Notes: generated by a model not told the origin, from the letters alone. A DNA stretch of 64,000 bases from Pseudomonas brassicacearum (GCF_009601685.2 NZ_CP045701.2:558001-622000), one strand, 5' to 3'; counted from the stretch's first letter, positions 31,801 to 39,931 are shown. Program-made: numbers and translations.

Positions 31801-34800
31801 CGACACCTTGGAGCTGCTTGCCAACGAGGCCCGTAACGATCGCGGCCTGATCTTTAGCGGCGCGGACATGGCCCTGCGTTTCAATCGCTTCACCAACTAT
31901 CGTGCGGACGTCTACAGCCTGGGGGCACTGAATGTCGCGGCCCGAGATGGCGTCGCTCGCAGCGTGTTGCTGGAGAACATCTCCGGCACCCTTGAGTCGG
32001 CCAAGGACATGTCGCTGCGCAGCGACACCCTGATCAATCGCAAGGACGTTTTTTCCACCACCGATGAGCTGGTGTCGGGCTCCATCAGTGTCAAATGCTA
32101 TGACTGCGGTGGTGACCACCACAACGTCGACTATGTGGCCAAGGAAACCTTCCAAAGCGTCGTGCTCGAAGACTCGGCCAGTGCCACGTTGATGAGTGGG
32201 GCGAAGCTGACCGTCGACGGCTCCACAGTGACCAACCAATACAGCGTGATGGCCTCGGCTTCCGACCTGCTGATTACCGCAGACAACTTCGCCAACGTTG
32301 GCGCTGCTTCCGGCACCAGCGTCAGGACGCGGACCTGGAACACCGGCAGGGTCACCGATGGGACAGACGAGCGCTTCCGTTCCAGAGTCATCGTTCCTTA
32401 CAACGCCCAGGCCAACCCGAAGCAAGTGCCTGTCGATGCACTGAACAATTTCCGCCAAGTGAGCGACATCACTACCGTGACGCCAGGGCAATCGCTGGCA
32501 GCAGCAGTGGTTCAATCGGGCGGGAACATCAGCATCCAAGCGACACAACAGCTGGAAAACAGCAGCATTGCGCAGTTCCAGACGCCGCTGGCGGGCGCAA
32601 CCAAGTCAGCGGCCACCGATGTGGCCAATGTCGCACAGCCAGCGGTCGTGGTGCTCAACCCTCAATTGCCGCCTGATCTGGCCCAACAACAAGTCAACCC
32701 GACCACTATGCCCGGATTCGCCTTGCCGACGGGCGAGAACGGCCTGTTCCACGTCGTCGACAGCGCGGCGGCGGCGCAAAACAGTCATGACCAAAGCCAG
32801 GCCAACGTCCGGGGGGCGAACGCAAGCTGGGCCGTTACAGGCCACAAGTACGTAGTTGAAACCAATCGTGAACTGACCGACCTCAAACAGTTCATGAGCT
32901 CGGACTACCTGCTCGGTAATCTGGGGTATGACCCGGACACCAGTTGGAAGCGCCTGGGCGATGGCTTGTACGAACAACGCCTGATCCAGCAAGCCGTGAT
33001 CGCCCGCACCGGCCAACGTTTTCTCGATGGCCAGACCTCCGACGAAGGCATGTTCAAGTACCTGATGAACAACGCCATCGCCAGCAAGGAACAACTGAAC
33101 CTGGCCCTTGGCGTGACCCTGACTTCGCAACAAGTCGCCGCGCTGACCCATGACATCGTCTGGATGGAAGATCAGGTCGTCAATGGTGAGCACGTGCTGG
33201 TGCCGGTGCTGTACCTGGCGCAGGCCAACGACCGGCTGATGGCCGATGGCGCGCTGATCCAAGGCAAGAATCTCACGCTCATCGCAGGCACCGACCTGAG
33301 GAACGCCGGGACGCTGCGTGCCAGCGAAAACCTTTCGGCCGCAGCCGGCAACAATCTGCTCAACACCCGCCTGGCCGAGGCTGGCGAGCGGCTCAAGTTG
33401 GTCGCGGGCAAAGACCTGGTCAACATGCAAGGCGGCATCCTCAAGGGCAAGGACGTCGAGCTCTCGACCTTGACCGGCGACGTCCGCAACGACCGGACCA
33501 TCACCACCATTGAGAACAGCGGCAAGGGCTTCAGTTCGAAAACCTCCGTTGTCGACAACGCCGCGCGCATCGAGGCCGGCAACAACCTCACCATGCGTGC
33601 AGCGGGCGATCTGCTCAACGTGGGCGGCGCGATCACCGCGGGCAACAACGCGGACTTGAGTGCGGGCAAAGACGTCGTCATCTCCGCCGCTCGCGAAGAA
33701 AACGGCTCGATGCGCCAGGACAAGCGCCACTTCTGGGAGCAGAGCCAGACCGTCCAGCACGCCAGTGAAGTCAAGACGGGCGGCGACCTCAACGTCACCG
33801 CCGGCAACAACCTCACCGTCGTCGCCAGCCATCTGCAAGCCAAGGGCGACATCAACCTGAGCGGCAACGACGTCGCCCTGATCGCGGCGGCGAACGAGGA
33901 CTCCAGCGAATACCGCTACAAGCGCAGCGGCAAGAAAATCAACAAGGAAGAAGACCATGTCTCGCAGCAGGCGACCACCCTCGATGCCGGGGGGGATGTA
34001 AGGGTTGCTGCGCGCAATGATCTGTTGATGGTTGCGAGCAAGATTGCGGCGGGTAATGAGGCCTACCTGGTGGCGGGTAAGCAGTTGAGTCTGTTGGCGG
34101 AGCAGAATCGGGATTATTCGCTGTATGACATGAAGAAGAAGGGCGGTTGGGGGAGCTTGAAGATGCGGCGCGATGAGGTGACACAAATCACCCATGTCGG
34201 CAGCCAGATCCGCTCCGGAGGCGACCTGATACTCAAGAGCGGCGATGACCAGCGCTACCAAGTGGCCCAGCTCCAAAGTGGAAAGGATCTGATACTGCAA
34301 AGCGGCGGCGCCATCGTCTTTGAGGGCGTTAAAGACCTGCACGACGAAAGTCATACCAAGACCAACAACAACGCGTTCTGGAACTCTGCCAAGGGCAAGG
34401 GGAATACCGACGAAACCTTGCGCCAGACTCAGATGACGGCAGCGGGCAACATCACGATCAAGGCGGTCGAAGGCCTGAAGATCGATATCAAGCATGTCGA
34501 TCAGCAAACGGTCAGCCAGACCATCGACGCGATGGTGAAAGCCGACCCGCAACTGGCTTGGATCAAGGACGCCGAGCGGCGCGGTGACGTCGACTGGCGG
34601 CAGGTGAAGGAAATCCATGAGTCCTTCAAATACAACACGTCAGGTTTGGGGCCGGCGTCGCAGTTGATCATCGCCATCGCCCTGGCCGCCGTAATGGGGC
34701 CGATGATGGCCACCATGAATACCATGGTTCAGGCCGGAGCAATCAGCGTCGCGACCAAGGCGACGGTCAGTACCATCGACAACCGAGGAAACCTCGGCGC

Positions 34801-36595
34801 GATTGCCAAGGACGTTACTTCCAAGGAGAGCCTGAAAGGGTATGCCGTCTCGATAGCTACGGCAGGGGTTACCCAAGGGCTTGGCTATGACGCCAGCACG
34901 GTTGGCTTCAATGCCGAGAGCGTAAAGACAGTCGCTATGAAAGTGGCTGCGGATGCTGCGATTAAAACAGCGGTGTACGGAGGCAGTTACCAAGACAACT
35001 TAGCAACTTCGTTGGCTGGAACGGCGGCCAGCATTGGTGGAGCGTATGGCGCCGGAAAAATCGGCGACTTAGGTCTGGCCGAAGGCAGCTTGGAAGCGAT
35101 TCTGCTTCATTCGGCCTTGGGCGGATTGATGGCGGAAGTCATGGGAGGAGACTTCCGTACAGGAGCAATAGCGGGCGGGGCAAACGAGGTTCTTATCGGT
35201 TTGCTGGGGGATACGCTCCTGCCCTCGCATCTGGAGCCCGGTACGCCTGAATACACTCGGGCCCAAGAGAATCTGGTGGCACTTTCAAAAGTTGTCGGCG
35301 TTCTAGGCGCTGCGGCCTCCAATGGCGACCTCGAAGTCGCTGCGCAAGTGGCGGAAAACGGCACGCGTTACAACTTCCTAGGAGACCACTCCCGCGCGGA
35401 GCGAGACAGGGCTCTCAAGGAATATGAAGAAACCAAGAGCCTGGACGCCGCCAAAAAAATGATGGTGCTCCAAGGCTCGGACCAGCGTAGCGATGCGTTG
35501 TTGGCACGTTTTCACACCGATCCCGCGTCGCTTTCTCCGGCAGAAAAAACAGAGCTAGGCGCTTATCTTCAGGTCTACGGCTACGAGCAAAGTAAAGAAC
35601 ACGGGGTAGAGGCTGCCCGCACCAGCATCAACAATCTGCTTGAAAATGGACCGGATCCTTACCGAGACTTTCCGTATGCGGGCGGTACTACCCAGGAGCG
35701 AATTGCCTACGCCGACGGCCTGAGAGCTCAGGATGGCGTATCGGTTGCCAACATCTTTTGGTCCAGGGACCAGAGCGCTAGCGAAATGCTGTACCGCGAT
35801 GCTGAGGGTTACCTGCGCATCAATCGTGAAATGCAGGCGATGAGTGACGTGGGGTCACCTGCTCTGTATTTCCTGACCGGAAATCTCGGCACTACGATTC
35901 GGGTCGCAGCTGCGGCGAATGGTGCACTCCAAGCAGGACACGGTGCGGGCCAGGTCTACGATGGTGATACGTGGAATGGCATCGGCAACATTGTGGTCGG
36001 CGCTATGAATGCGGCGAGTCTTGGGGTGCCAAAGATCGGCTCCTCTGGACGTGTCAATGGTAGTGCAGGTGCAAAAGGCGCTGCGTCCAAGAATGCGAAT
36101 GCAACAAGCATGCTTACGGATCTGGAAGCCGCTGCGCTGGTCGAGAGAAATGTAATAGAAGGATCGGCTAAGGGAGCTGCACCAAAAGTGGCGGCAGAGG
36201 GAAAGGTAGGAGGACAGACCTTTCAAGACGTCAATCAAACCTCTCGTCCGCTCAACGAGGCGGATCCAAAAATACCTTCGTTGATTACGGATAGAATTGC
36301 AGATAAAGCCGCTACGAATCCTGGCAAGCTTTATCCAAACGGAAATATGAAAGATGCCCACGCTGAAATCGGTGTGATTCAGCAAGCATATAGCGCTGGT
36401 AAAACCGCCGGAGCGGACATGTCCATGACAGTCGCAGGAAAGGATGTATGCGGATTCTGCAAAGGCGACATAGCCGCTGCCGCGGAAAAGGCTGAGTTGA
36501 AATCTTTAACCGTAAGAGCTATAGATGATAAAACGGGACTGCCGAAAAATTATTACTGGGAGTCAGGTATGAAGTCCATTAAGGAGAAAAAATAG
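28835..36595 (+). CDS. cdiA: CdiA-like giant exoprotein with C-terminal deaminase-fold toxin
   Basis: 2586-residue two-partner secretion exoprotein. In order: extended signal (1-48); TPS domain (~50-300) with NPNL and NPYGI motifs; FHA beta-helix repeats; a central region around residue 1358 with YLLGNLGYDPD, probably the receptor-binding part; more repeats; a hydrophobic DUF637-like domain (~1935-2100); a pretoxin region ending in AENGTRYNFLGDH that lacks a literal VENN; and a variable C terminus. The last ~110 residues carry His2509-Ala-Glu2511 and Cys2539-Gly-Phe-Cys2542, the zinc and catalytic pattern of cytidine-deaminase-fold toxins. GC content drops in the last part, as expected for exchanged toxin ends. 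Confidence 0.9.
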   Translation: MDDRQYAFLARQPSAALQTREQFWGMPKRGLAFLLANVMFWQPLWAQAGGIVVSAPGTSLGQAGNGVPVVNIAKPNGSGLSHNQFKDYNVGSNGVILNNATSRTQSTQLGGIIIGNPNLKGTAAKVILNEVNGGNPSQLRGYTEVAGQSAHVIVANPYGITCNGCGFINTPKATLTTGKPIIENGQVGRYHVDQGSVAIEGAGLNANNVDRFEIITRSAKINAELQAKNLTIVAGRNDVNANTLNATARVDDGSAKPELAIDSSALGGMYAGAIKLVGTEAGVGVKLDGKMVASGGDIQLDANGHLSLAQTTASGVVDINAQSLDARETIYAGNQVQATTRGTLTNRQAIAARDNVTLTTDGQLNNLGIIEAGVNVDNTRNQMGDVELTAANIDNRRQSVIASRDLKATAKQTLDNRGGTLSAGKTLTLDGKDIDNRAGTLVSQDTLQARANGTLDNRDKGTIASDGEQKLVAGTLKNSVGVISSNDLLKLETDDLDNSSGKIATDATLTLKGGSIENSAGQITSQGDTVATLKSFNQKDGKLVSQGKLTLTADHINNSDDGYIASVKAMSLTAYQQLLNNGEAIISTEQGLTISGGGLDNTKGSLLSQGDLKVDITGDFVNQDGSAITQAGNVDIEASSLDNRGGVLASVGGWLKATLDTVLDNGESLTSADAAGLIQAHSVDLDAKQAMLNNGGQVSALSDDVDITTATLENRNGAVLAKQALTVRARNLDNRDGRAAASAIDFGLTGALNNQRGLVEGSNGLLIRAASVDNQGGKLRSVGKLGTATLTVDQLLDNQSGVIEAATQDLSLQMAGFKNAGGNVRHVGTGTLGVDLARFSNIGGSLMTSGTLTVDAARWDNSSDIQANVLNLKVGQLNQTSSGKLVAVQSLLATGGTWNNAGIISSDVDLDLKLTGAYVGTENSRLSSVGKFDLSAASLDLSSASRLAGGGVTTVTSLGALNNAGRITGGGKFSLAATSLVNTGTLGGADTLELLANEARNDRGLIFSGADMALRFNRFTNYRADVYSLGALNVAARDGVARSVLLENISGTLESAKDMSLRSDTLINRKDVFSTTDELVSGSISVKCYDCGGDHHNVDYVAKETFQSVVLEDSASATLMSGAKLTVDGSTVTNQYSVMASASDLLITADNFANVGAASGTSVRTRTWNTGRVTDGTDERFRSRVIVPYNAQANPKQVPVDALNNFRQVSDITTVTPGQSLAAAVVQSGGNISIQATQQLENSSIAQFQTPLAGATKSAATDVANVAQPAVVVLNPQLPPDLAQQQVNPTTMPGFALPTGENGLFHVVDSAAAAQNSHDQSQANVRGANASWAVTGHKYVVETNRELTDLKQFMSSDYLLGNLGYDPDTSWKRLGDGLYEQRLIQQAVIARTGQRFLDGQTSDEGMFKYLMNNAIASKEQLNLALGVTLTSQQVAALTHDIVWMEDQVVNGEHVLVPVLYLAQANDRLMADGALIQGKNLTLIAGTDLRNAGTLRASENLSAAAGNNLLNTRLAEAGERLKLVAGKDLVNMQGGILKGKDVELSTLTGDVRNDRTITTIENSGKGFSSKTSVVDNAARIEAGNNLTMRAAGDLLNVGGAITAGNNADLSAGKDVVISAAREENGSMRQDKRHFWEQSQTVQHASEVKTGGDLNVTAGNNLTVVASHLQAKGDINLSGNDVALIAAANEDSSEYRYKRSGKKINKEEDHVSQQATTLDAGGDVRVAARNDLLMVASKIAAGNEAYLVAGKQLSLLAEQNRDYSLYDMKKKGGWGSLKMRRDEVTQITHVGSQIRSGGDLILKSGDDQRYQVAQLQSGKDLILQSGGAIVFEGVKDLHDESHTKTNNNAFWNSAKGKGNTDETLRQTQMTAAGNITIKAVEGLKIDIKHVDQQTVSQTIDAMVKADPQLAWIKDAERRGDVDWRQVKEIHESFKYNTSGLGPASQLIIAIALAAVMGPMMATMNTMVQAGAISVATKATVSTIDNRGNLGAIAKDVTSKESLKGYAVSIATAGVTQGLGYDASTVGFNAESVKTVAMKVAADAAIKTAVYGGSYQDNLATSLAGTAASIGGAYGAGKIGDLGLAEGSLEAILLHSALGGLMAEVMGGDFRTGAIAGGANEVLIGLLGDTLLPSHLEPGTPEYTRAQENLVALSKVVGVLGAAASNGDLEVAAQVAENGTRYNFLGDHSRAERDRALKEYEETKSLDAAKKMMVLQGSDQRSDALLARFHTDPASLSPAEKTELGAYLQVYGYEQSKEHGVEAARTSINNLLENGPDPYRDFPYAGGTTQERIAYADGLRAQDGVSVANIFWSRDQSASEMLYRDAEGYLRINREMQAMSDVGSPALYFLTGNLGTTIRVAAAANGALQAGHGAGQVYDGDTWNGIGNIVVGAMNAASLGVPKIGSSGRVNGSAGAKGAASKNANATSMLTDLEAAALVERNVIEGSAKGAAPKVAAEGKVGGQTFQDVNQTSRPLNEADPKIPSLITDRIADKAATNPGKLYPNGNMKDAHAEIGVIQQAYSAGKTAGADMSMTVAGKDVCGFCKGDIAAAAEKAELKSLTVRAIDDKTGLPKNYYWESGMKSIKEKK

Positions 36596-36997
36596 ATGAT
36601 AATCGGAGGGTATACGCTTAGTCCTGAGTGCGGTAGATTGCAGATCCCTCTTGTTCATCAGCCGACCATGGAAGATGTTAAATCCATTATATATGAATGT
36701 GGTAGATTCGATGGTGTCGCTTCGTTGTCTATTACCCCTGTACCTGAAGTTGGGCCTTACGAAATCAATCTTTATGCTGATTCTGGAAATTATCTTTTGA
36801 TGTTAAATCAATACTTGGATGATGGGGAGCACGTTGTGCGTACCCTTAATAATACGTCAGCTGGAACAAAGCTGATTGACGTTTTGGGTGATTGCTATCA
36901 AGCGAATTTAATTACAAGAGATATAGGGCTCGTTGTTTCTTGTTTTCAGGAGTTTTTAAGTTTTGGTGATGTAAGTGCATTGGTGTTAAGTGTTTAG
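36596..36997 (+). CDS. cdiI: Probable immunity protein for the deaminase toxin (CdiI)
   Basis: 133-residue acidic soluble protein whose ATG directly follows the toxin gene's TAG, with AAGGAG inside the toxin's last codons. Position, size and sharply lower GC content fit a cognate immunity protein that binds and blocks the deaminase in the cytoplasm. I recall similar proteins under a DUF label beside other deaminase toxins but cannot assign it securely. No signal peptide or membrane segment. Confidence 0.75.
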   Translation: MIIGGYTLSPECGRLQIPLVHQPTMEDVKSIIYECGRFDGVASLSITPVPEVGPYEINLYADSGNYLLMLNQYLDDGEHVVRTLNNTSAGTKLIDVLGDCYQANLITRDIGLVVSCFQEFLSFGDVSALVLSV

Positions 36998-37033
36998 GGC
37001 AAAAAAAATGCTCTAAAAAGGGGGCAGATTTAT

Positions 37034-37387
37034 GTGCGCCAGGCAAAGCTTGGTCGCTTGGGACTGACGGCGTAAGCCGTCACGAAATGGCGTAAGAAAC
37101 CCAGCGGGTATGAACCCCGTCCGGTAAAGGTTAGCCACTGACCGGAAGCGAGTCTTGCGTGGTGACTGGGTAACCGGCGCTGCGAAGCGTAGACAGCGAG
37201 CGTATAGGCCGTGTGATTGAGCCTCGAAATATCCGCAGCGTGGAAGCCGACGCTCTATAAATGGCGGAAGGCCGCATGGAGATGCCGCAATGGCTTGGCA
37301 TCGAAGTTCCACCGGGAGGAAATTGGAAGGAAGATGACTACACCAAATAACGGTTCTATAATTTGTGTTCGTGGGGTTTGTAAATAG
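37034..37387 (+). mobile_element. 5' fragment of a group II intron, truncated after the start of its maturase gene
   Basis: Begins GTGCGCC, the 5' consensus of group II introns, followed by hairpin CCAGGC AAA GCTTGG and a GC-rich, highly structured, non-coding stretch unlike the AT-rich flanks. At 37334, after GGAAGGAAG, an ATG opens Met-Thr-Thr-Pro, a typical maturase start, but the frame ends after 17 residues. No reverse transcriptase, domain V or 3' end follows. I recognise the sequence style from Pseudomonas group II introns; it needs a covariance-model search to confirm. Confidence 0.55.
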
Positions 37388-37394
37388 GTGGCTT

Positions 37395-37649
37395 ATGGAT
37401 TTAGATAGGATGATTGAGAGCATTAAAACAAGAGAGGAGTTTGCAGACTTTATTTGTGGGCTTAAGGAGAATTTGGAATTAAATTCAGGCGAGTGGGAAA
37501 ACCCTACGCTGGAAAGGTTTTTGGACGCAATGGAAGCTTGGGTTCGAGCGATGAATTTCTACGCAATGAACTCTGGAGATGAGGAAGCCCTCATCCCTAG
37601 TTGGCAGACATTTGCAAAAATATTGTTTGCATCTAAGATTTACGAATAG
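37395..37649 (+). CDS. Orphan DUF7660-like immunity-type protein
   Basis: 84-residue acidic protein (MDLDRMIESIKTREEFADFI... ending FAKILFASKIYE). It resembles DUF7660 proteins that I remember from CDI and Rhs toxin loci, where they act as immunity proteins. No matching toxin lies upstream; instead the intron fragment does. GC content is low like the rest of the CDI tail. Start: ATG at 37395; only a weak AGGTGG precedes it. Confidence 0.7.
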   Translation: MDLDRMIESIKTREEFADFICGLKENLELNSGEWENPTLERFLDAMEAWVRAMNFYAMNSGDEEALIPSWQTFAKILFASKIYE

Positions 37650-37706
37650 TATTAGCGTTTTAATTGGTTCGTTGGGACAAAAGGAGCTCGGGCTGTTGCA
37701 AATGAC

Positions 37707-38376
37707 GTGATTAATCATTCAGAAATAGGGTTCATTGTGGATCGGAAAACCTACGACCTACTCCACGGCATACCGGATCATGCTGATTATGCCGCCGAGG
37801 CAGGTGAGCTGGAGGCCGAAGATATACCGCAGGAAAGAATGACTGCAGTGTTGGATTTGCTTCGCAATTCAGATGATGATGTTGTGCAGCTTCGAAGCTG
37901 CAAACTTGTTGACTAGCTGGGGGGTTTTCGAGGGGTTGGTTGCATTAAGCGAAAGCATGGAAAAGCCGGAACTTATCAAAAATACCTACCCCCACAGGTT
38001 GCATGGATACGATGATACTTATCGCCAGATCCTCATGGCTGTAACCATGTACTTCGCAAATATGGTCGACAGGGGACAAAGGGAAGTCGCTAGGGCTCAA
38101 GCTTTTTTACCACTGTCTACTATCATCGAGTTGGCAGGAACGGAACCCTTTGAAATATCTGACGCTTTCGCCTTCTTAAAGCGTGAGCGGTATCCGGAGT
38201 ACATCCCGCTTGTTAAACAGCACCTCAGCTCGATAATAGATCGCCCCGAAATACATCAATGGAAAATCTACGACGCTATGGAGTTTCTGATGGGGGTTGA
38301 GCCAGAATTCGTTATGTCTCTGCTGCAACTGAGAAACAAGAGCACCGAAGATTTTATGCCGCGGCAACGTAGCTGA
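37707..38376 (+). pseudogene. Orphan immunity-like (HEAT-repeat-like) gene with a frameshift
   Basis: The first 69 codons run from a GTG at 37707 (INHSEIGFIVDRKTYDLLHG...) and stop at a TAG at 37914. The downstream frame continues the same protein (AANLLTSWGVFEGLVALSES... to 38376). Removing one A from CTTCGAAGCTGC near 37893 restores VQLRAANLLTSW, so a single-nt insertion is the simplest explanation. The joined protein would be ~222 residues, helical and acidic. The frame stays open upstream (NWFVGTKGARAVAND), possibly the tail of a lost toxin. Confidence 0.65.
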
Positions 38377-38449
38377 TTTAAGCGAGGCGTTGATGGCAGT
38401 AGAGGGGGCAGCTTGTTTGATAAGCGAAGGGGGGCGTGACATACCTATA

Positions 38450-38503
38450 GCGGCGCGAGGACTGCTTGCGCAGCCCAGCGGGAGCAAGCTCCCTTGCCAC
38501 GAG
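38450..38503. repeat. REP element
   Basis: GCGCGAGGACTGCTTGCGCAG...CAGCGGGAGCAAGCTCCCTTGCCAC: the right arm matches the REP arm at 10164-10188 and 39864-39889, while the left arm has decayed. It sits just inside the end of the CDI accessory tail. Confidence 0.65.
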
Positions 38504-38531
38504 AGCCAGTTGATTAATCAATTGGTGGAGG

Positions 38532-38975
38532 TTATAGCGGGCACCACGGGTCTTCCCCGTTTGCGCTTTCCAGGATCTTCGGAAAGTTTCGCGCGAATCC
38601 CCAGCCTGAAGCCACGGCGGTCATGGTGGTTTTGCAGGCGGGGTTCTTTTCCGAGACGATCACGTTCATATAGAACTGGCTTCCGTAAATTGTTGGCGCC
38701 CACAGCACCATGTCACTTCTTTCGGCGTTCCGGTCGACTTTCAATTGAATGGTGTTGACGAGTCTTGCGCCGGTGTTGAGCTCGGTTACTTGGGGGTGGA
38801 AGCAGTGGTTCAGGTAGCCTTGCACGCGTTCTTCCACCACCGCCCGCTCTTGCGTCAGGCAATACTCGGGGCTGGTTGTGCCGGTGTTCAACAGCTCGTC
38901 CTTGGAATATGGATGCAGCGAGCAGCCGCCCAGTAACAGAAAAACGACTCCTGTAAATCCCTTGTACAAATTCAA
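38532..38975 (-). CDS. Hypothetical lipoprotein
   Basis: 147 residues with a short signal and lipobox LLLGGC (Cys about residue 18). The mature part has several cysteines and no recognised domain; the C terminus is NGEDPWCPL. Probably a periplasm-facing lipoprotein. It marks the return to GC-rich chromosomal sequence after the CDI tail. Confidence 0.75.
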   Translation of the reverse strand: MNLYKGFTGVVFLLLGGCSLHPYSKDELLNTGTTSPEYCLTQERAVVEERVQGYLNHCFHPQVTELNTGARLVNTIQLKVDRNAERSDMVLWAPTIYGSQFYMNVIVSEKNPACKTTMTAVASGWGFARNFPKILESANGEDPWCPL

Positions 38976-39177
38976 GCTCCTTCTAGAAACGGCGGTTTGC
39001 CAAAGCGGATTGCCGCAAGGCGGCGGGCGGGACTATACGCAATTTTTTCGGCCTGGAACGACTAAACCAGCTCGCCGTAGGAATCGGCGGAAAGAATATT
39101 CCCCATTGACTTGCAGGACATTTCCTAGAAAATTCCAGCCTCTTGCGCCTGCCGATTTCGGTGCCTAGTCTTTGTTC

Positions 39178-39406
39178 ACCGCTGCCCATCAGCGGTCGGG
39201 TTTAGCAGCTCGGAGTCACGTTAGGCGCATGGCAACTGCCATTCAGTGCGAGCGATTTTTATCGCTCGAATTCTTATGGCGGCTGTGCGCAGGGCATCCT
39301 CGGGTGCGCCGGTTTCCTAACGTACCGGTCTGCTAACCTGCGCACGGCTGCCACCTATTCGTTTAGCAGCGAACGTGGCGGCTCCCACTTACGTTAGGAG
39401 CATTCC
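39178..39406 (+). ncRNA. Structured 5' leader, copy B, upstream of a DUF6124 gene
   Basis: Hairpin ACCGCTG/CAGCGGT; TTTAGCAG (39201-39208); hairpin CGAGCGAT/ATCGCTCG; then a 16-bp helix of GGCGGCTGTGCGCAGG (39278-39293) with CCTGCGCACGGCTGCC (39337-39352) enclosing hairpins GCATC/GGTGC and CCGGT/ACCGG. CTGCTAAC at 39330 can pair with TTTAGCAG at 39201 or GTTTAGCAG at 39361, and GTGGCGGC (39375) with GCTGCCAC (39347). It ends at TTAGGAG just before the ATG. The shared architecture with copy A supports a cis-acting RNA. Confidence 0.7.
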
Positions 39407-39748
39407 ATGGACAAACTCATCCCAGACCCACCCGTTCCACCGCTGCATCTGGATATCGCAGCCGACGCCAACGCTGAACGTGTCATCGATTCCTATCTGA
39501 ACCCCAAACCTGCCCAGCGTGACAAGAAGCCATCCCCCGACCAGCTATTCACTGTCGTGGAGGGCATTGATGCTGAGAGCCTGCTGGCCAACCTCAGCGA
39601 AACCCTGGCTTCTGCCAATGCGATGGCCAGTGACCTGGCGTTCGACCTGAAAGGCTCGCGACGACATGTTGCGTTGGGGCTGCAACAGTTGATCGAGTTG
39701 GGCGAGTTATTGGCAAACCGGGCGTTGGATACCGTCGATCCCAGGTAA
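39407..39748 (+). CDS. DUF6124-family protein (intact copy)
   Basis: 113 residues. A variable Pro-rich N terminus leads into ERVIDSYLNPKP and a conserved C-terminal module (LFTVVEGIDAESLLANLSETLASANAMASDLAFDLKG.. with LLANRALDTVDPR). It is about 60% identical by eye to the damaged copy at 19348 over the C-terminal half. The family is largely restricted to Pseudomonas and has no known function. Start: ATG with TTAGGAG 7 nt upstream, directly after the structured leader, which probably controls its translation. Confidence 0.85.
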   Translation: MDKLIPDPPVPPLHLDIAADANAERVIDSYLNPKPAQRDKKPSPDQLFTVVEGIDAESLLANLSETLASANAMASDLAFDLKGSRRHVALGLQQLIELGELLANRALDTVDPR

Positions 39749-39791
39749 GCCGGAAGGTTGAGAAACGAGCGGATTCCAGAGTGAAAACATT

Positions 39792-39890
39792 GTGGCGAGG
39801 GAGCTTGCTCCCGCTCGGCTGCGAAGCAGTCGTCGCTTTTAAGGACGGGGCCGCTGCGCGGCCCAGCGGGAGCAAGCTCCCTCGCCACAA
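39792..39890. repeat. REP-type inverted repeat pair
   Basis: TTGTGGCGAGGGAGCTTGCTCCCGCT faces CAGCGGGAGCAAGCTCCCTCGCCACAA with an inner GGGCCGC/GCGGCCC hairpin. It lies between the convergent DUF6124 and chemoreceptor genes. Confidence 0.85.
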
Positions 39891-39931
39891 AAGCCAGGCG
39901 GATGATTGCTCACTATCATCCGTTACGCGGC

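Noticed and set aside
32606..34618. 670-codon minus-strand frame inside the giant exoprotein gene
   Set aside because: Antisense shadow of the repetitive cdiA sequence; no start signal or protein family.
36998..37394. A plus- or minus-strand protein in the GC-rich stretch after cdiI
   Set aside because: The only longer frame (minus strand) has no family or ribosome site, and the sequence looks like a structured intron RNA.
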